Positions 10,108-21,220 of a stretch of 64,000 nt of DNA are shown here, piece by piece. A program made the translations under genes and the position numbers. The stretch spans positions 248,001 through 312,000 of the forward strand of contig NZ_JAFBDO010000001.1 in NCBI RefSeq assembly GCF_016908295.1, given 5' to 3'. The notes beneath the pieces are model-generated. The model saw only the letters and a list, made by a program, of their open reading frames with translations, was not told where the DNA came from and did not search any database. Within the stretch, counting starts at the first letter, position 1. Every line of letters begins with the position of its first letter. Source of the DNA: Thalassobacillus pellis (GTDB taxonomy: Bacteria; Bacillota; Bacilli; Bacillales; Halobacillaceae).

Positions 10108-11038
10108 GGAGTGTGTCCTCTCTTTCCTGTTGTAGCCTGTTCCAAATGAAACCAACTGCTGCTGTCAATAAAATAGCTGTTACCAAACGAAAAGCAAGCA
10201 GTGGCAGAACTGGGATTCCAAGCGGGATGAAAATCAATGTATCTTCTATGACAGCATGGCAGGAAACAAGGAATATCATTGCCAGGTACATATCTTTTTT
10301 TGATACTCCGTCTTCTTTAACTGCCTGGATCATTAATCCTGCACCGTAGGCCAGACCAATAGTAAGACCTGCTGCGAGTGTCATGGAAGTATTACGTTCC
10401 ATACCTAAAAATTTTGTAAAAGGGGCAACCCAGCTTGAAAAAATGTTGAGCCAGCCTTTTTCACGCAAATATTGCATGAAGATCATCAGTGGAATGACAA
10501 TCAATGCCAACTGGACTATACCCATAAGTGCTGTCTGCAGCCCTTGGACAATGATTTCCCCCCACCCTTGAGGCATGCTATTTGTCTGAGGAGTAAGGCC
10601 ATAGTCTGCCTGGTCACCTCCACCGTTCCACACGATGTTGATAGTCAGTCCTGAGATAAATGCAAGTCCCAGTCGTATCCCGATAACAAACCACCAGCCG
10701 ACCCCGACCCGGGATGCGACTGTGGTTTCAATAAGAAGATTGTGCGAAAACGATAGCATCACTGCCAGGATGAATACCTCTTTAACGGTAAAATCAAAGG
10801 AAATAATGGCTGCAATTCCTGCATAGAGATTCAAAAAGTTGCCGAGAACAAGGGGAACTGCCGCCTGACCGGGAAGCCCAAGAAATTTCATTACTGGAGC
10901 AATCAGGTCGATGACCCAAGGGAGAATCGGTGTATATCGCAGGATAGTGACAATCAATGTAACAGGAAAAATCACTTTTCCTAATGTCCATGTTACATTC
11001 AAGCCTTGTATCCATCCACGCTGTAATATTCCTGTCAC
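10082..11038 (-). CDS. yvoD: Nucleoside-recognition (Gate) domain membrane protein YvoD
   Basis: This 318-residue integral membrane protein has about eight hydrophobic segments arranged as two Gate (nucleoside recognition) domains, similar to the spore maturation proteins SpmA/SpmB. The substrate is unknown. The start is GTG at 11038 with GAGGGGGAG six bases upstream; a longer frame from an ATG at 11089 would run back into lgt. Its constant place between lgt and ppaX in bacilli suggests a linked but undefined function. Confidence 0.87.
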   Translation of the reverse strand: MTGILQRGWIQGLNVTWTLGKVIFPVTLIVTILRYTPILPWVIDLIAPVMKFLGLPGQAAVPLVLGNFLNLYAGIAAIISFDFTVKEVFILAVMLSFSHNLLIETTVASRVGVGWWFVIGIRLGLAFISGLTINIVWNGGGDQADYGLTPQTNSMPQGWGEIIVQGLQTALMGIVQLALIVIPLMIFMQYLREKGWLNIFSSWVAPFTKFLGMERNTSMTLAAGLTIGLAYGAGLMIQAVKEDGVSKKDMYLAMIFLVSCHAVIEDTLIFIPLGIPVLPLLAFRLVTAILLTAAVGFIWNRLQQEREDTLHERKYNSF

Positions 11039-11051
11039 GGTAGCTCCCCCT

Positions 11052-11882
11052 CTATTTTGCTTTTTTGCCGTTATAGTGCTTATCTGCAAGATTTGTCTTT
11101 CTACGATAGATGATTGCCGTTACTGCAAAGATAATTAATACGACAGAAATTGCCTGGGCTGTTCGGATTTCTCCAAACAGGTAGAGACTGTCTGTACGCA
11201 TCCCTTCTATGAAGAATCGGCCGAAAGAATACCAGATAACATAGCTTAAGAACACTTCTCCTCGTAATGGATTATAACGCCTTAACACCACTAACAATAC
11301 TACACCAAGGAAATTCCATACCGATTCGTATAGAAACGTTGGGTGATAAAGTGTTCCATCAATGCACATCTGATTATTAATAAATGCTGGTAAGTATTGC
11401 ATGAAACTATTATAAAAACTTTCTGAAACTGGGCCGCCATGTGCTTCCTGGTTCATAAAATTTCCCCAACGGCCAATAGCCTGTCCTAATAGAATACTCG
11501 GGGCGGCGATATCCAGCAGCATCCATACAGAGATCTGCTTTACTCTTGCATAAATGATGGCGGTGATAACAGACCCGATTAAAGCTCCATGAATAGCTAT
11601 GCCGCCTTCCCAAATAGCAAAAACGTCCCACCATCTTCCTCCTGTATACCGCTCCCATTCGAATAGGACATAATAAATACGCGCCGATATGATAGCGACA
11701 GGAATGGCAATGACAACACCATCAATCATCAGATCCTTTTTCAGTCCGAGACGCTCTGTTTCCCTGATAGCAAGCCAAAGGCCAAGATAAGCACCAAATG
11801 CGATGATTACCCCATACCAATACACGGTCAGTGGACCGAGTTCTAAAAATACACGACTTAACGGTTCAGCACTACACCTCAC
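11052..11882 (-). CDS. lgt: Phosphatidylglycerol-prolipoprotein diacylglyceryl transferase
   Basis: Lgt transfers the diacylglyceryl group from phosphatidylglycerol to the lipobox cysteine of prolipoproteins in the membrane. The 276-residue protein has seven predicted membrane spans and the signature [16 protein letters not shown] with the essential arginine and asparagine, plus HPTFLYES and the late [10 protein letters not shown]. The GTG at 11882 is 13 bases behind the hprK stop with an AGGATGG site. At least two lipoprotein substrates are encoded in the window, the nitrite reductase and cytochrome CccB. Confidence 0.95.
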   Translation of the reverse strand: MRCSAEPLSRVFLELGPLTVYWYGVIIAFGAYLGLWLAIRETERLGLKKDLMIDGVVIAIPVAIISARIYYVLFEWERYTGGRWWDVFAIWEGGIAIHGALIGSVITAIIYARVKQISVWMLLDIAAPSILLGQAIGRWGNFMNQEAHGGPVSESFYNSFMQYLPAFINNQMCIDGTLYHPTFLYESVWNFLGVVLLVVLRRYNPLRGEVFLSYVIWYSFGRFFIEGMRTDSLYLFGEIRTAQAISVVLIIFAVTAIIYRRKTNLADKHYNGKKAK

Positions 11883-11894
11883 AACTATCCCATC

Positions 11895-12830
11895 CTATTC
11901 TTCCAAATGTTTATCTTTATCGATTACGTTAGTCAGCCTTTGGGAAAACTCCTCGGCAGCATTAACCCCCATTCGCTTCAGACGGAAATTCATCGCTGCT
12001 ACTTCAATAATGACAGCCAGGTTCCGCCCAGGGCGCACTGGTATCGTCGCTTTCGGAATATCAACGTCCATAATACGCATGGTATCCTCATCAAGTCCAA
12101 GTCGGTCATACTGCTTTTTCTGGTCCCAAAGCTCCAAATTAATGACCATGGAAATACGTTTATAATTACGTATCGCCCCTGCCCCGAACAAAGTCATGAC
12201 ATTGATAATGCCAAGTCCCCGTATCTCAAGCAGATGTTCAATCAATGGGGGACTATTTCCAATTAAGGTATCAAAGTCCTCCTGGCGAATCTCGACGCTA
12301 TCGTCTGCTACAAGCCGATGTCCTCGCTTCACCAGCTCCAGAGCTGTCTCACTCTTACCGACACCGCTTTGCCCGGTAATCATTACCCCAATCCCATAAA
12401 TATCTACTAATACCCCATGGATTGCAGTGAATGGAGCAAATTTTGTTTCCAAAAAGTTTGTTAATCGGCTGATCACCCGTGTCGTTTTGTAAGGGGAACG
12501 CATTAAGGGTACCCCGGCTTCCTTGGCGGCATGATACAGTTCTTCCGGAATATCCATACCTCGTGTAATGACGATCCCTGGTGTAATATCCGTGCACAAT
12601 TTTTCTGCCCGATCACGTCGTTTTTCCGTGGTTAATTCATTGAAGTACGAAAGCTCAGTTTTCCCCAGCAACTGGAGACGGTCCTTTGAATAGAACTTAA
12701 AGTAACCAGTGATTTCTACGCCAGGTCGGGAAATATCACTCATATGTATCTCACGGTGGACACCGTCTTCACCAGTAACAATTTCAAGATCAAAGCGATC
12801 CAACAGATCCTGAGTACGAACTTTAGCCAT
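11895..12830 (-). CDS. hprK: HPr kinase/phosphorylase
   Basis: HprK/P phosphorylates Ser46 of HPr with ATP or pyrophosphate and removes it by phosphorolysis, which controls CcpA-dependent catabolite repression. The 311-residue protein has the N-terminal MurF-like domain and the kinase domain with P-loop GQSGVGKS at residues 153-160, the ADDSVEI segment and the HprK signature around [10 protein letters not shown]. It heads the hprK-lgt-yvoD-ppaX-yvoF operon; PpaX removes the pyrophosphate product. Its action should reach the cre site upstream of glpK in this window. Confidence 0.96.
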   Translation of the reverse strand: MAKVRTQDLLDRFDLEIVTGEDGVHREIHMSDISRPGVEITGYFKFYSKDRLQLLGKTELSYFNELTTEKRRDRAEKLCTDITPGIVITRGMDIPEELYHAAKEAGVPLMRSPYKTTRVISRLTNFLETKFAPFTAIHGVLVDIYGIGVMITGQSGVGKSETALELVKRGHRLVADDSVEIRQEDFDTLIGNSPPLIEHLLEIRGLGIINVMTLFGAGAIRNYKRISMVINLELWDQKKQYDRLGLDEDTMRIMDVDIPKATIPVRPGRNLAVIIEVAAMNFRLKRMGVNAAEEFSQRLTNVIDKDKHLEE

Positions 12831-12869
12831 GTCGCAGCCTCCTTTATATCATCTCAATCACTGTATCCT

Positions 12870-12878
12870 ATTGTAGCA
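12870..12878 (-). promoter_or_regulatory. Extended -10 promoter upstream of hprK
   Basis: TGCTACAAT on the minus strand is an extended -10 element about 40 bases before the hprK ATG. I see no convincing -35. Confidence 0.4.
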
Positions 12879-13001
12879 TTTTTTCCATTCCTCTTGTCCA
12901 TAAAACGTCCACTCCTGTAAGAAACAGTCAAATAGAAAACGAAAAGCTTGCAATGGCCACTGAAAAAGTCCTTTTTGATCTAAAAAAGCTTATAAAGTCT
13001 A

Positions 13002-13138
13002 TTGATTTTCACGAATCGCTTAGCGGTGTATCCTTGCCGGGGTCACGGCCTCAAGCCTTCCTGGTCAAGAAGATCACTTGACCAAGTGGATCTTCGGCTC
13101 GCGGTGTTCCTGCAGTCGTCACCACTGAACGCTCATTG
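13002..13138. repeat. Palindromic intergenic repeat R2, copy a
   Basis: This element shares long blocks with 26544-26690. Shared parts are TCACGAATCGCTT near the left end, a CACGGCCTC block, and the centre GATCACTTGACCAAGT flanked by GAAGATC/GATCTTC arms (perfect stem 13069-13095). The outer parts are imperfect inverted repeats. It lies in the 600-base gap between hprK and yvlD, which holds no convincing gene. Similar palindromic elements with a GGCCGTGCCCGCGG core are, as I recall, widespread between Bacillaceae genes. Confidence 0.75.
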
Positions 13139-13164
13139 TGTAAAAACAAAGGTAAAAATAAAAA

Positions 13165-13200
13165 GAGTGATTTGCTTTGTTTTATCAAAGCAAATCACTC
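13165..13200. terminator. Strong bidirectional hairpin between repeat R2a and yvlD
   Basis: A perfect 15-bp stem (GAGTGATTTGCTTTG and its complement) with a six-base loop has A-rich sequence before and ATTTTT after it. It would stop transcription in either direction. Confidence 0.75.
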
Positions 13201-13308
13201 ATTTTTGTACAATGGAAACAATACATAAAATTGCGGGGTCTTTACCGTCAATTTAAAAAATATTGAAACTCATGGAGGAAGAAAGCCTCTTATTTATAAC
13301 AATAATAG

Positions 13309-13338
13309 CCGGATGGAAAGATTAATCGTTCCATCCGG
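13309..13338. terminator. Hairpin terminator downstream of yvlD
   Basis: CCGGATGGAA (13309-13318) pairs with TTCCATCCGG (13329-13338). The plus side carries a seven-T tract; on the minus side, where yvlD is read, the tail is only AT-rich. Confidence 0.6.
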
Positions 13339-13429
13339 TTATTTTTTTAATCCCTAACTCAAAAAGTTGGCAGTTCTTCAGCAGCTTCGAAATATCCAAG
13401 TGGTTTCTCTACAAGCTGGAATAACTTTT

Positions 13430-13777
13430 TCAGTCATTTTTAATAAAACTGTTCAAAAGCAAGTTAAGCAGAGATATAACGATCGCTGCAAGTATTGCTG
13501 TGAAAAAGCCCGCTATTTCAAAAATACTTCCAAGAATTGCGTCCGTCAGCAGGAGCGTGATGGCATTGATAACGAACAGGAATAATCCAAGGGAAAGAAT
13601 CGTAATCGGCAATGTCAGAACTACTAAAATCGGTCGGACGATTGCATTCAGAATGGACAAGATAAATGCAGCTGACAATGCACCAAAGATGCCACCAATT
13701 ACTACGCCATCGAACAGGAAGGAAACAATCAGGATTGCGATTGTATTGACAATGATATGAAGCAGCCAGCTTTTCAT
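13430..13777 (-). CDS. yvlD: Phage-holin-family-4 small membrane protein YvlD
   Basis: This 115-residue, almost wholly hydrophobic protein has four membrane segments and belongs to the mycobacterial 4TMS holin-like family (PF04020 type), which is found widely in bacterial chromosomes and is not a phage marker here. The conserved core SILNAIVRPILVVLTLPITI is present. It is the last gene of a yvlB-yvlC-yvlD operon and its ATG overlaps the yvlC stop (TAATG). In Bacillus subtilis the yvl operon belongs to envelope-stress regulons. Confidence 0.88.
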   Translation of the reverse strand: MKSWLLHIIVNTIAILIVSFLFDGVVIGGIFGALSAAFILSILNAIVRPILVVLTLPITILSLGLFLFVINAITLLLTDAILGSIFEIAGFFTAILAAIVISLLNLLLNSFIKND

Positions 13778-13971
13778 TATTCCACTCCCCTTTCATTCGG
13801 CATAATGAAAATAGCGGCAATGTAGACGAGAATCAGCGGCGCAACGGGTATGGTCAAAACGACATACACCAGGCGCACCAATGTCGAATCCACATTGAAA
13901 TAATTCGAGACCCCACCTAGGACACCAGCCAGCATACGGTCAGTCTTTGATCTGGCCAATTTCTTTTCCAT
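13777..13971 (-). CDS. yvlC: PspC-domain membrane protein YvlC
   Basis: The 64-residue protein is a single PspC domain: RSKTDRMLAGVLGGVSNYF followed by a hydrophobic segment ending in AAIFIMPNE. PspC proteins are toxin-like or sensor parts of phage-shock envelope responses. It is translationally coupled to yvlD and starts 17 bases after yvlB. The family call is clear; the physiological role in Bacillaceae is not well defined. Confidence 0.9.
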   Translation of the reverse strand: MEKKLARSKTDRMLAGVLGGVSNYFNVDSTLVRLVYVVLTIPVAPLILVYIAAIFIMPNERGVE

Positions 13972-13988
13972 GGCTAACCCTCCTTCTG

Positions 13989-15038
13989 TTATTGGACGGT
14001 AACGGAACCAGTTTTGGTTTCTGCCTCTAAATGGTATACGTTCTCATGCGTTTCATTGATTGTGAAAGAAAGCTCTTTTTTCACCATTTCTTTTTTCTCT
14101 TTATAGATTTTGGCATTATCCATGTTGCAGTTCAGGCTTCCCATGCTCGTTTTCAGCTTTCCATCCACCTTGACATTATGCGGCAGGTGAACCTTCACAC
14201 TGCCGGTTGTAGTCTGAAAAAAGCCGGTGTGTGCTTTTCCACCGTAGTATTCACAAGTAACGCTTCCGGTAATCGCGGAAGCATCAACTTTGCCAAAGTC
14301 TCCACTCAGCTTGACGGAACCGTTTACGGTATCAGCCTCTATATTTTCCAAAGCACTTTTCCTTACTTGGACAGAACCGTTTGATGTTTCTGTATCCGCA
14401 TTTTGACCGGTCATGCTATCGAGCAAAATAGAGCCATTGGTGGTTTTTAGATCCGAATCACGAACAGACAGGTTTTCAGCAGTTATCGATCCGTTGAATA
14501 GCTTTACAAATAACCTTTGATATTGCTGTTCGGGCACATAAAGGGTAATATCCACTTTCATTTTTTTAGAGGTTAGGGCGAAGTGAAGCGACTCGTCAGC
14601 AACTTTAAAGTCAACATCATTTAAGAATTGCTGTCTTGCTTTATTTGAATCCTCCGTCTGGTAGACCTTGGCCTCACATTCCAAACGCACCGATGGTTCT
14701 TTCCATGATTTCACTTCTAACGATCCGTTCGGGACAGAAACTGCTATATTATCAAACGGATCCCCTTCATTTTGAAAAATATGGGAGACAACTGTATACT
14801 CTCCAAAGTTAAGGTCCAAATCAGCGGTTTTCAGCTTGGTGAATGCCTGTTCCATATAGCCGAAAAGCTTTCGCTTCTTTTTCGGAGCTTGTTTTTGTTC
14901 TGATTGTTTATCCCGGCCTTCCCATTTTACTTCTGTCGAGACGGAGTGCTCCAATTGCTTGAGACGCTCAGCTCCCTCCTCTGCTGTGATGGTACCTTCT
15001 TCAATCATCTTTAATACCTGCAATTTTTCCTGTTCCAT
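13989..15038 (-). CDS. yvlB: DUF4097 adhesin-like protein with N-terminal SHOCT-like helix pair (YvlB)
   Basis: The N-terminus (EEGTITAEEGAERLKQLE, residues about 13-30) is the short helical YvlB/LiaX domain. Residues from about 85 to the end form a repetitive beta-structure of the DUF4097 type, visible as recurring phrases such as TTNGSILLDS, ETSNGSVQVR, DTVNGSVKLS and TTTGSVKVH spaced about 20-25 residues apart. No signal peptide or membrane segment is seen. LiaX, a relative, senses antimicrobial peptides at the envelope in enterococci; a similar role here is inference. It is the first gene of the yvlBCD operon. Confidence 0.87.
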   Translation of the reverse strand: MEQEKLQVLKMIEEGTITAEEGAERLKQLEHSVSTEVKWEGRDKQSEQKQAPKKKRKLFGYMEQAFTKLKTADLDLNFGEYTVVSHIFQNEGDPFDNIAVSVPNGSLEVKSWKEPSVRLECEAKVYQTEDSNKARQQFLNDVDFKVADESLHFALTSKKMKVDITLYVPEQQYQRLFVKLFNGSITAENLSVRDSDLKTTNGSILLDSMTGQNADTETSNGSVQVRKSALENIEADTVNGSVKLSGDFGKVDASAITGSVTCEYYGGKAHTGFFQTTTGSVKVHLPHNVKVDGKLKTSMGSLNCNMDNAKIYKEKKEMVKKELSFTINETHENVYHLEAETKTGSVTVQ

Positions 15039-15127
15039 AACTTGTCGCCCCTTTCTGCCTGCATAGGCACCTTTCCCTTAATTATACCTCGAAAATCATC
15101 TGATGTTCGGTACTTACTGATTAAAAA

Positions 15128-15176
15128 AATCACCCCATCATGTCAGCATACTTTGGCCGACATGACAGGGTGATTT
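15128..15176 (-). terminator. Terminator of yojF-bshB2
   Basis: Long arms with GACATGA near the loop and AATCACCCTG outside, interrupted by one mismatch, end in seven T residues on the minus strand, immediately after the bshB2 stop. Confidence 0.8.
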
Positions 15177-15179
15177 TGG

Positions 15180-15845
15180 TCATTCTTCAAGTTTCCAGCG
15201 ATAAAAACGTTCATACCGTAAATGTTCGAGTTCCTCATTTTCATTGAAGTCTGGCTTGTTTTTGATCAAACTCATCATTCCGGACGCTTGGGATAAATGG
15301 GTTTCAATAGCTGCCATTTTTTTATCCCAGTAAGGCTTTACATCATGAATGATATCCGGCTTTCCTAATGTCTTTTCAAAATTGGTAGCAATTGCCTGAG
15401 CCCACAATTCAGGCCTGACATCCTCTTCCATGTCAGCTACTGCTTGAATTGCAGCTGCTCCGAGTGCATCGTGATCCGGATGGACCGCATAGCCCGGGTA
15501 GTGGGTAATCACCAACGTTGGACGTATTTCTTGCAATATCTCTTTCAGGTGGGCGGCTACCTGCTCTCGCTGCTCGAATTCCAGGGTTTTATCCCGATAA
15601 CCGAGCAGTCGGTAATCAATATCAAGTGCTTTACAAGCCTTCTTCAATTCTTCTTTTCGAAAAGTGGACAGGGTTTCACGATTGGCAAATGTGGGACTCC
15701 CCATATTACGACCCATTTCTCCGAGTGTTCCGCACAAGTAGGTGACCGGGATGTCTTGCTCGCGGTATTTGGAAATCGTCCCTGAAGCTCCGAATGATTC
15801 ATCATCAGGATGGGGGTAGATGACTACGACATGTTCATGTGACAT
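15180..15845 (-). CDS. bshB2: Bacillithiol biosynthesis deacetylase BshB2
   Basis: BshB removes the acetyl group from N-acetylglucosaminyl-malate in bacillithiol synthesis. The 221-residue LmbE-type zinc hydrolase has the metal motif PHPDDESFG at residues 10-18 and the second motif HYPGYAVHPDHDALG. The ATG at 15845 follows AGGAGGATTAAT; a longer frame without a ribosome binding site would invade yojF. It is paired with yojF exactly as in Bacillus subtilis (yojF-yojG). Confidence 0.92.
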   Translation of the reverse strand: MSHEHVVVIYPHPDDESFGASGTISKYREQDIPVTYLCGTLGEMGRNMGSPTFANRETLSTFRKEELKKACKALDIDYRLLGYRDKTLEFEQREQVAAHLKEILQEIRPTLVITHYPGYAVHPDHDALGAAAIQAVADMEEDVRPELWAQAIATNFEKTLGKPDIIHDVKPYWDKKMAAIETHLSQASGMMSLIKNKPDFNENEELEHLRYERFYRWKLEE

Positions 15846-15846
15846 A

Positions 15847-16215
15847 TTAATCCTCCTTTGACTCATGGGTGAAAGGAGTTTCACTTATTTCCAGGGCTAC
15901 CATAAGCCTGCCTTCCCGGTCGTGACCCGCCATTAGGAGACGGTTTTGATCATCCACTTCATAATCGGTGACACCTTCCGCATAGACCCAACCAAGGTCA
16001 AGTTTCAAGCCGATTCGGTAGGAACCGCCTGTCCCAACTATTTTTCCATGCTCATATTTTACATGGGCATTTCTTATAAAAGCCCCTACATTATAAGCAT
16101 TTTCATCAAAATGACTTGCATATGCGCCATTTGTGGTCTCTAAATGTACATATACATCTTTTCCTGCAAATTGGTTGATGGCTTGTTGCACCTTTTCTCG
16201 ATCTATTGCTTCCAT
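15847..16215 (-). CDS. yojF: DUF1806 protein YojF
   Basis: The 122-residue protein of the DUF1806 family is always found next to bshB2. It has no membrane segment or signal peptide. The segment ETTNGAYASHFDENAYNVGAF is typical. The function is unproven; linkage suggests a role in bacillithiol metabolism or as a BshB2 partner. The stop is one base from the bshB2 start. Confidence 0.88.
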   Translation of the reverse strand: MEAIDREKVQQAINQFAGKDVYVHLETTNGAYASHFDENAYNVGAFIRNAHVKYEHGKIVGTGGSYRIGLKLDLGWVYAEGVTDYEVDDQNRLLMAGHDREGRLMVALEISETPFTHESKED

Positions 16216-16290
16216 TGTGCAAGACTCCTCCCGTTAAACAATCTCCTGTTTACGATACAGAATACCAGCCTGCTCCGTCAAAAGATGCAC

Positions 16291-19164
16291 TCATCTGGCA
16301 ACTTTTTCTTTTTCGTTCATACGCTCTTTCATCCTGGCACGATCACGCTCCAGTACAGGCTTTAAATAATGGCCGGTATGGGAATCTTCTTGCTCGGCAA
16401 CTTCTTCCGGAGTGCCTGTTGCAATAATCTGGCCACCCTTTTCTCCTCCCTCTGGACCAAGGTCGAGAATATGGTCAGCTGCTTTGATGACATCAAGGTT
16501 ATGCTCAATGATCAAGACAGAATCTCCATTATCAACCAAGCGCTGAAGCACCTCCAGGAGACGAGCGATATCGTCAACGTGAAGGCCGGTGGTTGGTTCA
16601 TCCAGGATATAGAATGACTTTCCTGTAGAACGGCGGTGCAATTCACTGGCAAGCTTGACTCGCTGCGCTTCCCCGCCAGACAATGTCGTCGCTGGCTGCC
16701 CGAGTTTAATATAGCCAAGGCCGACATCATAGATCGTCTGCAGCTTCCGCCTGATCTTTGGGATATTACTGAAGAAATCGAGGGCTTCTTCAATAGTCAT
16801 TCCAAGTACTTCAGCAATATTTTTTCCTTTATACTTCACTTCTAGCGTTTCCCGGTTGTAACGTTTCCCATGACATACTTCACAAGGCACATAGACATCC
16901 GGCAGAAAATGCATTTCAATTTTGATAATCCCATCCCCGCGGCAGGCTTCACAACGGCCGCCTTTGACATTAAAGCTGAAACGGCCTTTTTTATAGCCTC
17001 TGATTTTCGCTTCATTTGTCTGAGCAAATACGTCCCGGACATCATCGAATACACCCGTATACGTAGCCGGGTTAGATCTCGGCGTTCTGCCGATCGGAGA
17101 CTGGTCTATATCGATTACTTTTTCCAGCTGATCGATGCCTTTGATTTCCTTATGCTTCCCTGGTTTCTGTTTACCCCGATGAAGTCTCATCGATAAGGAT
17201 TTATAAAGGATTTCATTAATGAGGGTGCTTTTACCTGACCCCGATACGCCTGTTACAGCAGTAAACAGACCGAGTGGAATCTGTGCATTTACTTTTTTCA
17301 AATTGTTCTCTTCTGCACCCTTGATTTCAAGGAAACGTCCGTCCGGCTGCCTACGTTTATGAGGCAGCGGAATGAATTTCTTTCCAGACAGATATTGACC
17401 GGTCAATGACTTTCGGTCCTTCATCACTTGTTTAGGTGTACCCTGGGCGACAATCTCTCCACCGTGAGCACCAGCACCAGGGCCGATGTCAATAAGGTGA
17501 TCCGCAGCAAGCATCGTATCTTCATCATGTTCTACTACAATCAACGTATTATCAAGATCACGCATCCGTTGAAGTGTGGAAATCAAGCGATCATTATCAC
17601 GCTGATGCAATCCAATCGAAGGCTCATCAAGAACATAAAGTACCCCAGTCAAAGCAGAACCTATCTGGGTAGCAAGCCTGATACGCTGCGCTTCACCGCC
17701 GGATAGCGTTCCAGCCGCCCTGGAAAGGTTCAGATAATCCAAACCGACATTGATCAAGAATGTCAGCCGCTCACATATTTCTTTCAGAATCATTCTGGCA
17801 ATCTGTTCTTCTTTTTCGGAAAGCTCCAGGCTTTCGAAAAATTCTTTTGCTTCCGTAACGGCAAAAGCCGTGGTTTCGCCGATATGTCTGCCATTAATGA
17901 GGACAGCCAGCGCTTCTTCCTTCAAGCGATTCCCTTTACACTTTGGACAAGGCTTTTGGGCCATATATTTTTCCATTTGCTCGCGAATAAAATCCGAGCT
18001 TGTTTCCCGGTAACGGCGGGAAATATTGGTAAGTACCCCTTCAAAGTAAATATGATTTTCCCTAATCCTGCCGAAATCGTTCTCGTAGCGGAAGTAGATT
18101 TTTTCATTTCCGCTCCCATGAAGAATTTTATCCATCTGCTTCTTAGGAATATCCTTTACAGGGATATCCATATCAATCCCGTAATGAGTACAAACACTTT
18201 CCAACAGCTTAGGATAGTACTGCGAGCTATTTGGTTCCCACGCCGCAATCGCGTTTTCATGTAAAGATAATGTCCAGTCAGGAATCACGAGGTCAAGGTC
18301 AACTTCCAGCTGTGTTCCGAGCCCGTCACACCGCTGACAGGCACCGTACGGGCTGTTAAAGGAAAACATCCTTGGTTCAAGCTCGCCAATGGAGAAGCCG
18401 CAAATTGGACAGGCGTGATTTTCGCTGAACAACAGTTCTTCGTCACCAATAACATCGACGATCACTTGGCCTTCACCAAGCCGCAGTGCTGTCTCCAGAG
18501 AATCAGACAACCGTGATTCCACGCCTTTCTTGACAACAATCCTGTCCACAACTACTTCAATCGAATGCTTTTTATTTTTTTCAAGGTTTATTTCCTCGGA
18601 AATCTCACGCATTTCACCGTCAACACGAAGACGGACATACCCTTCCTGCTGAAGCTTTTCAAAAACTTTAACATGTTCGCCTTTTCGTCCGGAAACAACC
18701 GGTGCCAAAATTTGCATTTTCGTCCGTTCTTCATATTCCAGAATTCGGTCGACCATCTGCTGAACTGTCTGTGAGCTTATTTCAATTCCGTGCTTTGGAC
18801 AGGTCGGGCGGCCGACTCTGGCAAACAACAAACGCAAATAGTCGTAGATTTCCGTCACCGTCCCGACCGTCGATCTTGGATTACGGCTTGTCGTCTTCTG
18901 ATCGATGGAAATCGCCGGTGACAGCCCTTCGATTGCATCGACATCCGGCTTGTCCATCTGACCGAGGAATTGACGTGCATAAGCAGATAATGATTCCACA
19001 TACCTGCGTTGTCCTTCCGCATAGACGGTATCAAAGGCCAGGGATGATTTCCCTGACCCTGACAACCCGGTCAATACAACAAGCTTGTTTTTAGGTATTT
19101 CCACATCTATATTTTTAAGATTATGGGCTCTTGCCCCTTTAATACTGATTGTTTTGCTGGCCAT
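16291..19164 (-). CDS. uvrA: Excinuclease ABC subunit A
   Basis: UvrA is the damage-recognition ATPase of nucleotide excision repair and loads UvrB onto DNA. The 957-residue protein has two ABC ATPase modules (P-loops [15 protein letters not shown] near residue 35 and [11 protein letters not shown] near residue 640; signatures [12 protein letters not shown] and [12 protein letters not shown]) and zinc-finger cysteine pairs such as CPICGF and CEACRGDG. The ATG at 19164 has a GGAAGGATG site; the upstream extension overlaps uvrB and is rejected. It forms an operon with uvrB, seven bases apart. Confidence 0.97.
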   Translation of the reverse strand: MASKTISIKGARAHNLKNIDVEIPKNKLVVLTGLSGSGKSSLAFDTVYAEGQRRYVESLSAYARQFLGQMDKPDVDAIEGLSPAISIDQKTTSRNPRSTVGTVTEIYDYLRLLFARVGRPTCPKHGIEISSQTVQQMVDRILEYEERTKMQILAPVVSGRKGEHVKVFEKLQQEGYVRLRVDGEMREISEEINLEKNKKHSIEVVVDRIVVKKGVESRLSDSLETALRLGEGQVIVDVIGDEELLFSENHACPICGFSIGELEPRMFSFNSPYGACQRCDGLGTQLEVDLDLVIPDWTLSLHENAIAAWEPNSSQYYPKLLESVCTHYGIDMDIPVKDIPKKQMDKILHGSGNEKIYFRYENDFGRIRENHIYFEGVLTNISRRYRETSSDFIREQMEKYMAQKPCPKCKGNRLKEEALAVLINGRHIGETTAFAVTEAKEFFESLELSEKEEQIARMILKEICERLTFLINVGLDYLNLSRAAGTLSGGEAQRIRLATQIGSALTGVLYVLDEPSIGLHQRDNDRLISTLQRMRDLDNTLIVVEHDEDTMLAADHLIDIGPGAGAHGGEIVAQGTPKQVMKDRKSLTGQYLSGKKFIPLPHKRRQPDGRFLEIKGAEENNLKKVNAQIPLGLFTAVTGVSGSGKSTLINEILYKSLSMRLHRGKQKPGKHKEIKGIDQLEKVIDIDQSPIGRTPRSNPATYTGVFDDVRDVFAQTNEAKIRGYKKGRFSFNVKGGRCEACRGDGIIKIEMHFLPDVYVPCEVCHGKRYNRETLEVKYKGKNIAEVLGMTIEEALDFFSNIPKIRRKLQTIYDVGLGYIKLGQPATTLSGGEAQRVKLASELHRRSTGKSFYILDEPTTGLHVDDIARLLEVLQRLVDNGDSVLIIEHNLDVIKAADHILDLGPEGGEKGGQIIATGTPEEVAEQEDSHTGHYLKPVLERDRARMKERMNEKEKVAR

Positions 19165-19171
19165 TGCGCCA

Positions 19172-21154
19172 TCATCCTTCCGCTTTAAGTTCCAGAAGTA
19201 CGTCACGAAGCTCTGCAGCACGCTCAAAATCAAGTTCCCGTGCAGCTTTCTTCATTTCTTTTTCCATATTCTCAATTGTCTGCTCGCGCTCTTTTTTGCT
19301 CATTTCAGAAGGTTTCGGTGCTGCTTCGTAACTTTCTTCCTCTTCAGCAGCCATTGTCGCACGAATGACATCCCGTACTTCCTTCTTAATTGTCTTCGGC
19401 GTAATGTCATACTTTTCGTTATGGGCAATTTGCTTTTCTCGGCGACGCTGAGTTTCTTCAATGGCAGCACCCATGGAATCGGTAATTTTATCGGCATACA
19501 TGATGACTTGCCCATTCTCATTACGTGCTGCTCGTCCACTTGTCTGTATGAGAGAACGGTGAGAACGCAAGAAACCTTCTTTGTCCGCATCAAGAATCGC
19601 CACAAGAGAAACTTCCGGTATATCGAGCCCCTCACGAAGAAGGTTGATTCCTACAAGAACATCATACTTACCGACACGGAGATCGCGGATGATTTCAATC
19701 CGCTCCAGTGTTTTTATTTCCGAATGGAGATAAGCGACTTTGATTCCGATCTCTTTCAGATAATCGGTCAAATCCTCGGACATTTTTTTCGTCAAGGTAG
19801 TAACCAATACCCGCTCATTCTTCTCTTTACGCATGTTGATCTCACCAATCAGATCATCAATCTGGCCTTTAATCGGCCTTACATCGATGACCGGATCAAG
19901 CAATCCGGTAGGACGAATGATCTGCTCGACCATTTTCGGAGTATGTTCCAGCTCATACGGCCCCGGTGTTGCAGATACATACAAGCGCTGATGAGATTTT
20001 TCTTCAAACTCTTCAAACATCAGCGGACGGTTATCCAGAGCAGATGGAAGCCGGAATCCGTGATCTACCAAAACCTGCTTACGTGCCCGGTCCCCGTTAT
20101 ACATACCGCGAACCTGCGGCAGTGTGACATGAGACTCATCGATCATCATCAGGTAATCTTCCGGAAAATAATCGAGAAGGGTATAAGGAGTTGCCCCAGC
20201 ATCCCGAAGCGTCAAATGTCTGGAATAGTTTTCAATTCCAGAACAGAAACCCATCTCCCGCATCATTTCCAGGTCATAATTCGTCCGCTGCTCCAAACGC
20301 TGGGCTTCCAGTAATTTACCATCATCGCGGAACTTCTTAAGCTGTTCTTCCAGTTCTCTTTCAATATTCTTGATTGCAATCTTCATTTTTTCTTCCCGGG
20401 TTACGAAGTGGGATGCCGGGAAAATGGCAACATGCTCACGGTCGCCGATGATTTCACCAGTTAGCACATCAATTTCTCTAATCCTGTCGATTTCATCTCC
20501 AAAAAACTCGACCCGCATTGCGTGCTCTTCCCGGGAAGCCGGAATGATTTCCACAGAATCTCCTCGAACTCGGAACGTACCACGCTGGAAATCAATATCA
20601 TTACGCGCATACTGAATATCAACAAGTTCTCTAAGCAGGTCGTCCCGTTCTTTTTCCATCCCTACCCGGATAGAAAGCACCTGGCTTTTATATTCTTCCG
20701 GATTACCCAAGCCATAGATGCACGATACACTCGCAACAATAATGACATCGTTCCGCTCAAATAAAGCGGATGTGGCCGAGTGGCGCAGCTTATCAATCTC
20801 ATCATTGATACTCGCATCCTTCTCAATAAACGTATCCGAAGAAGGGACATACGCCTCCGGCTGATAGTAGTCATAATAGCTGACAAAATATTCAACAGCA
20901 TTATTCGGAAAAAACTCCTTAAACTCACTATATAGCTGACCAGCCAACGTCTTATTATGTGCAATGATAAGCGTAGGCTTATTGACCTGCTGAATCACAT
21001 TGGACATGGTGAACGTCTTACCAGTACCAGTTGCACCCAGCAATGTCTGGTGCTTTTTTCCACGGTTGACTCCATCCACCAATTCCTTGATTGCCTGGGG
21101 CTGGTCCCCCTCTGGCTGATACTGCGAAACAAGCTCGAATTTATTCTCCACCAT
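19172..21154 (-). CDS. uvrB: Excinuclease ABC subunit B
   Basis: UvrB is the DNA helicase-like subunit that verifies damage and recruits UvrC. The 660-residue protein has P-loop [10 protein letters not shown] at residues 38-47, the beta-hairpin region [16 protein letters not shown]-type box [12 protein letters not shown], helicase motif [11 protein letters not shown] and the C-terminal UVR coiled-coil that binds UvrC. The ATG at 21154 follows ACGGAGG. A LexA-like box lies about 70 bases upstream, consistent with SOS induction of uvrBA. Confidence 0.97.
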   Translation of the reverse strand: MVENKFELVSQYQPEGDQPQAIKELVDGVNRGKKHQTLLGATGTGKTFTMSNVIQQVNKPTLIIAHNKTLAGQLYSEFKEFFPNNAVEYFVSYYDYYQPEAYVPSSDTFIEKDASINDEIDKLRHSATSALFERNDVIIVASVSCIYGLGNPEEYKSQVLSIRVGMEKERDDLLRELVDIQYARNDIDFQRGTFRVRGDSVEIIPASREEHAMRVEFFGDEIDRIREIDVLTGEIIGDREHVAIFPASHFVTREEKMKIAIKNIERELEEQLKKFRDDGKLLEAQRLEQRTNYDLEMMREMGFCSGIENYSRHLTLRDAGATPYTLLDYFPEDYLMMIDESHVTLPQVRGMYNGDRARKQVLVDHGFRLPSALDNRPLMFEEFEEKSHQRLYVSATPGPYELEHTPKMVEQIIRPTGLLDPVIDVRPIKGQIDDLIGEINMRKEKNERVLVTTLTKKMSEDLTDYLKEIGIKVAYLHSEIKTLERIEIIRDLRVGKYDVLVGINLLREGLDIPEVSLVAILDADKEGFLRSHRSLIQTSGRAARNENGQVIMYADKITDSMGAAIEETQRRREKQIAHNEKYDITPKTIKKEVRDVIRATMAAEEEESYEAAPKPSEMSKKEREQTIENMEKEMKKAARELDFERAAELRDVLLELKAEG

Positions 21155-21220
21155 GCAACCTCCGTTCCTAGAATGTACAAGACTAGTTTACCACAATAAT
21201 AACTGATTTTAACATGAATA

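Noticed and set aside
13430-13777. Holin-like gene as a sign of prophage
   Set aside because: It is the chromosomal yvlD of a conserved yvlBCD operon, with no phage genes nearby.
19085-20314. A 409-codon plus-strand open frame antisense to uvrB
   Set aside because: It lies wholly over well-supported uvrB and the uvrA start, has low-complexity Phe/Leu/Ser composition typical of antisense frames, and has no ribosome binding site.
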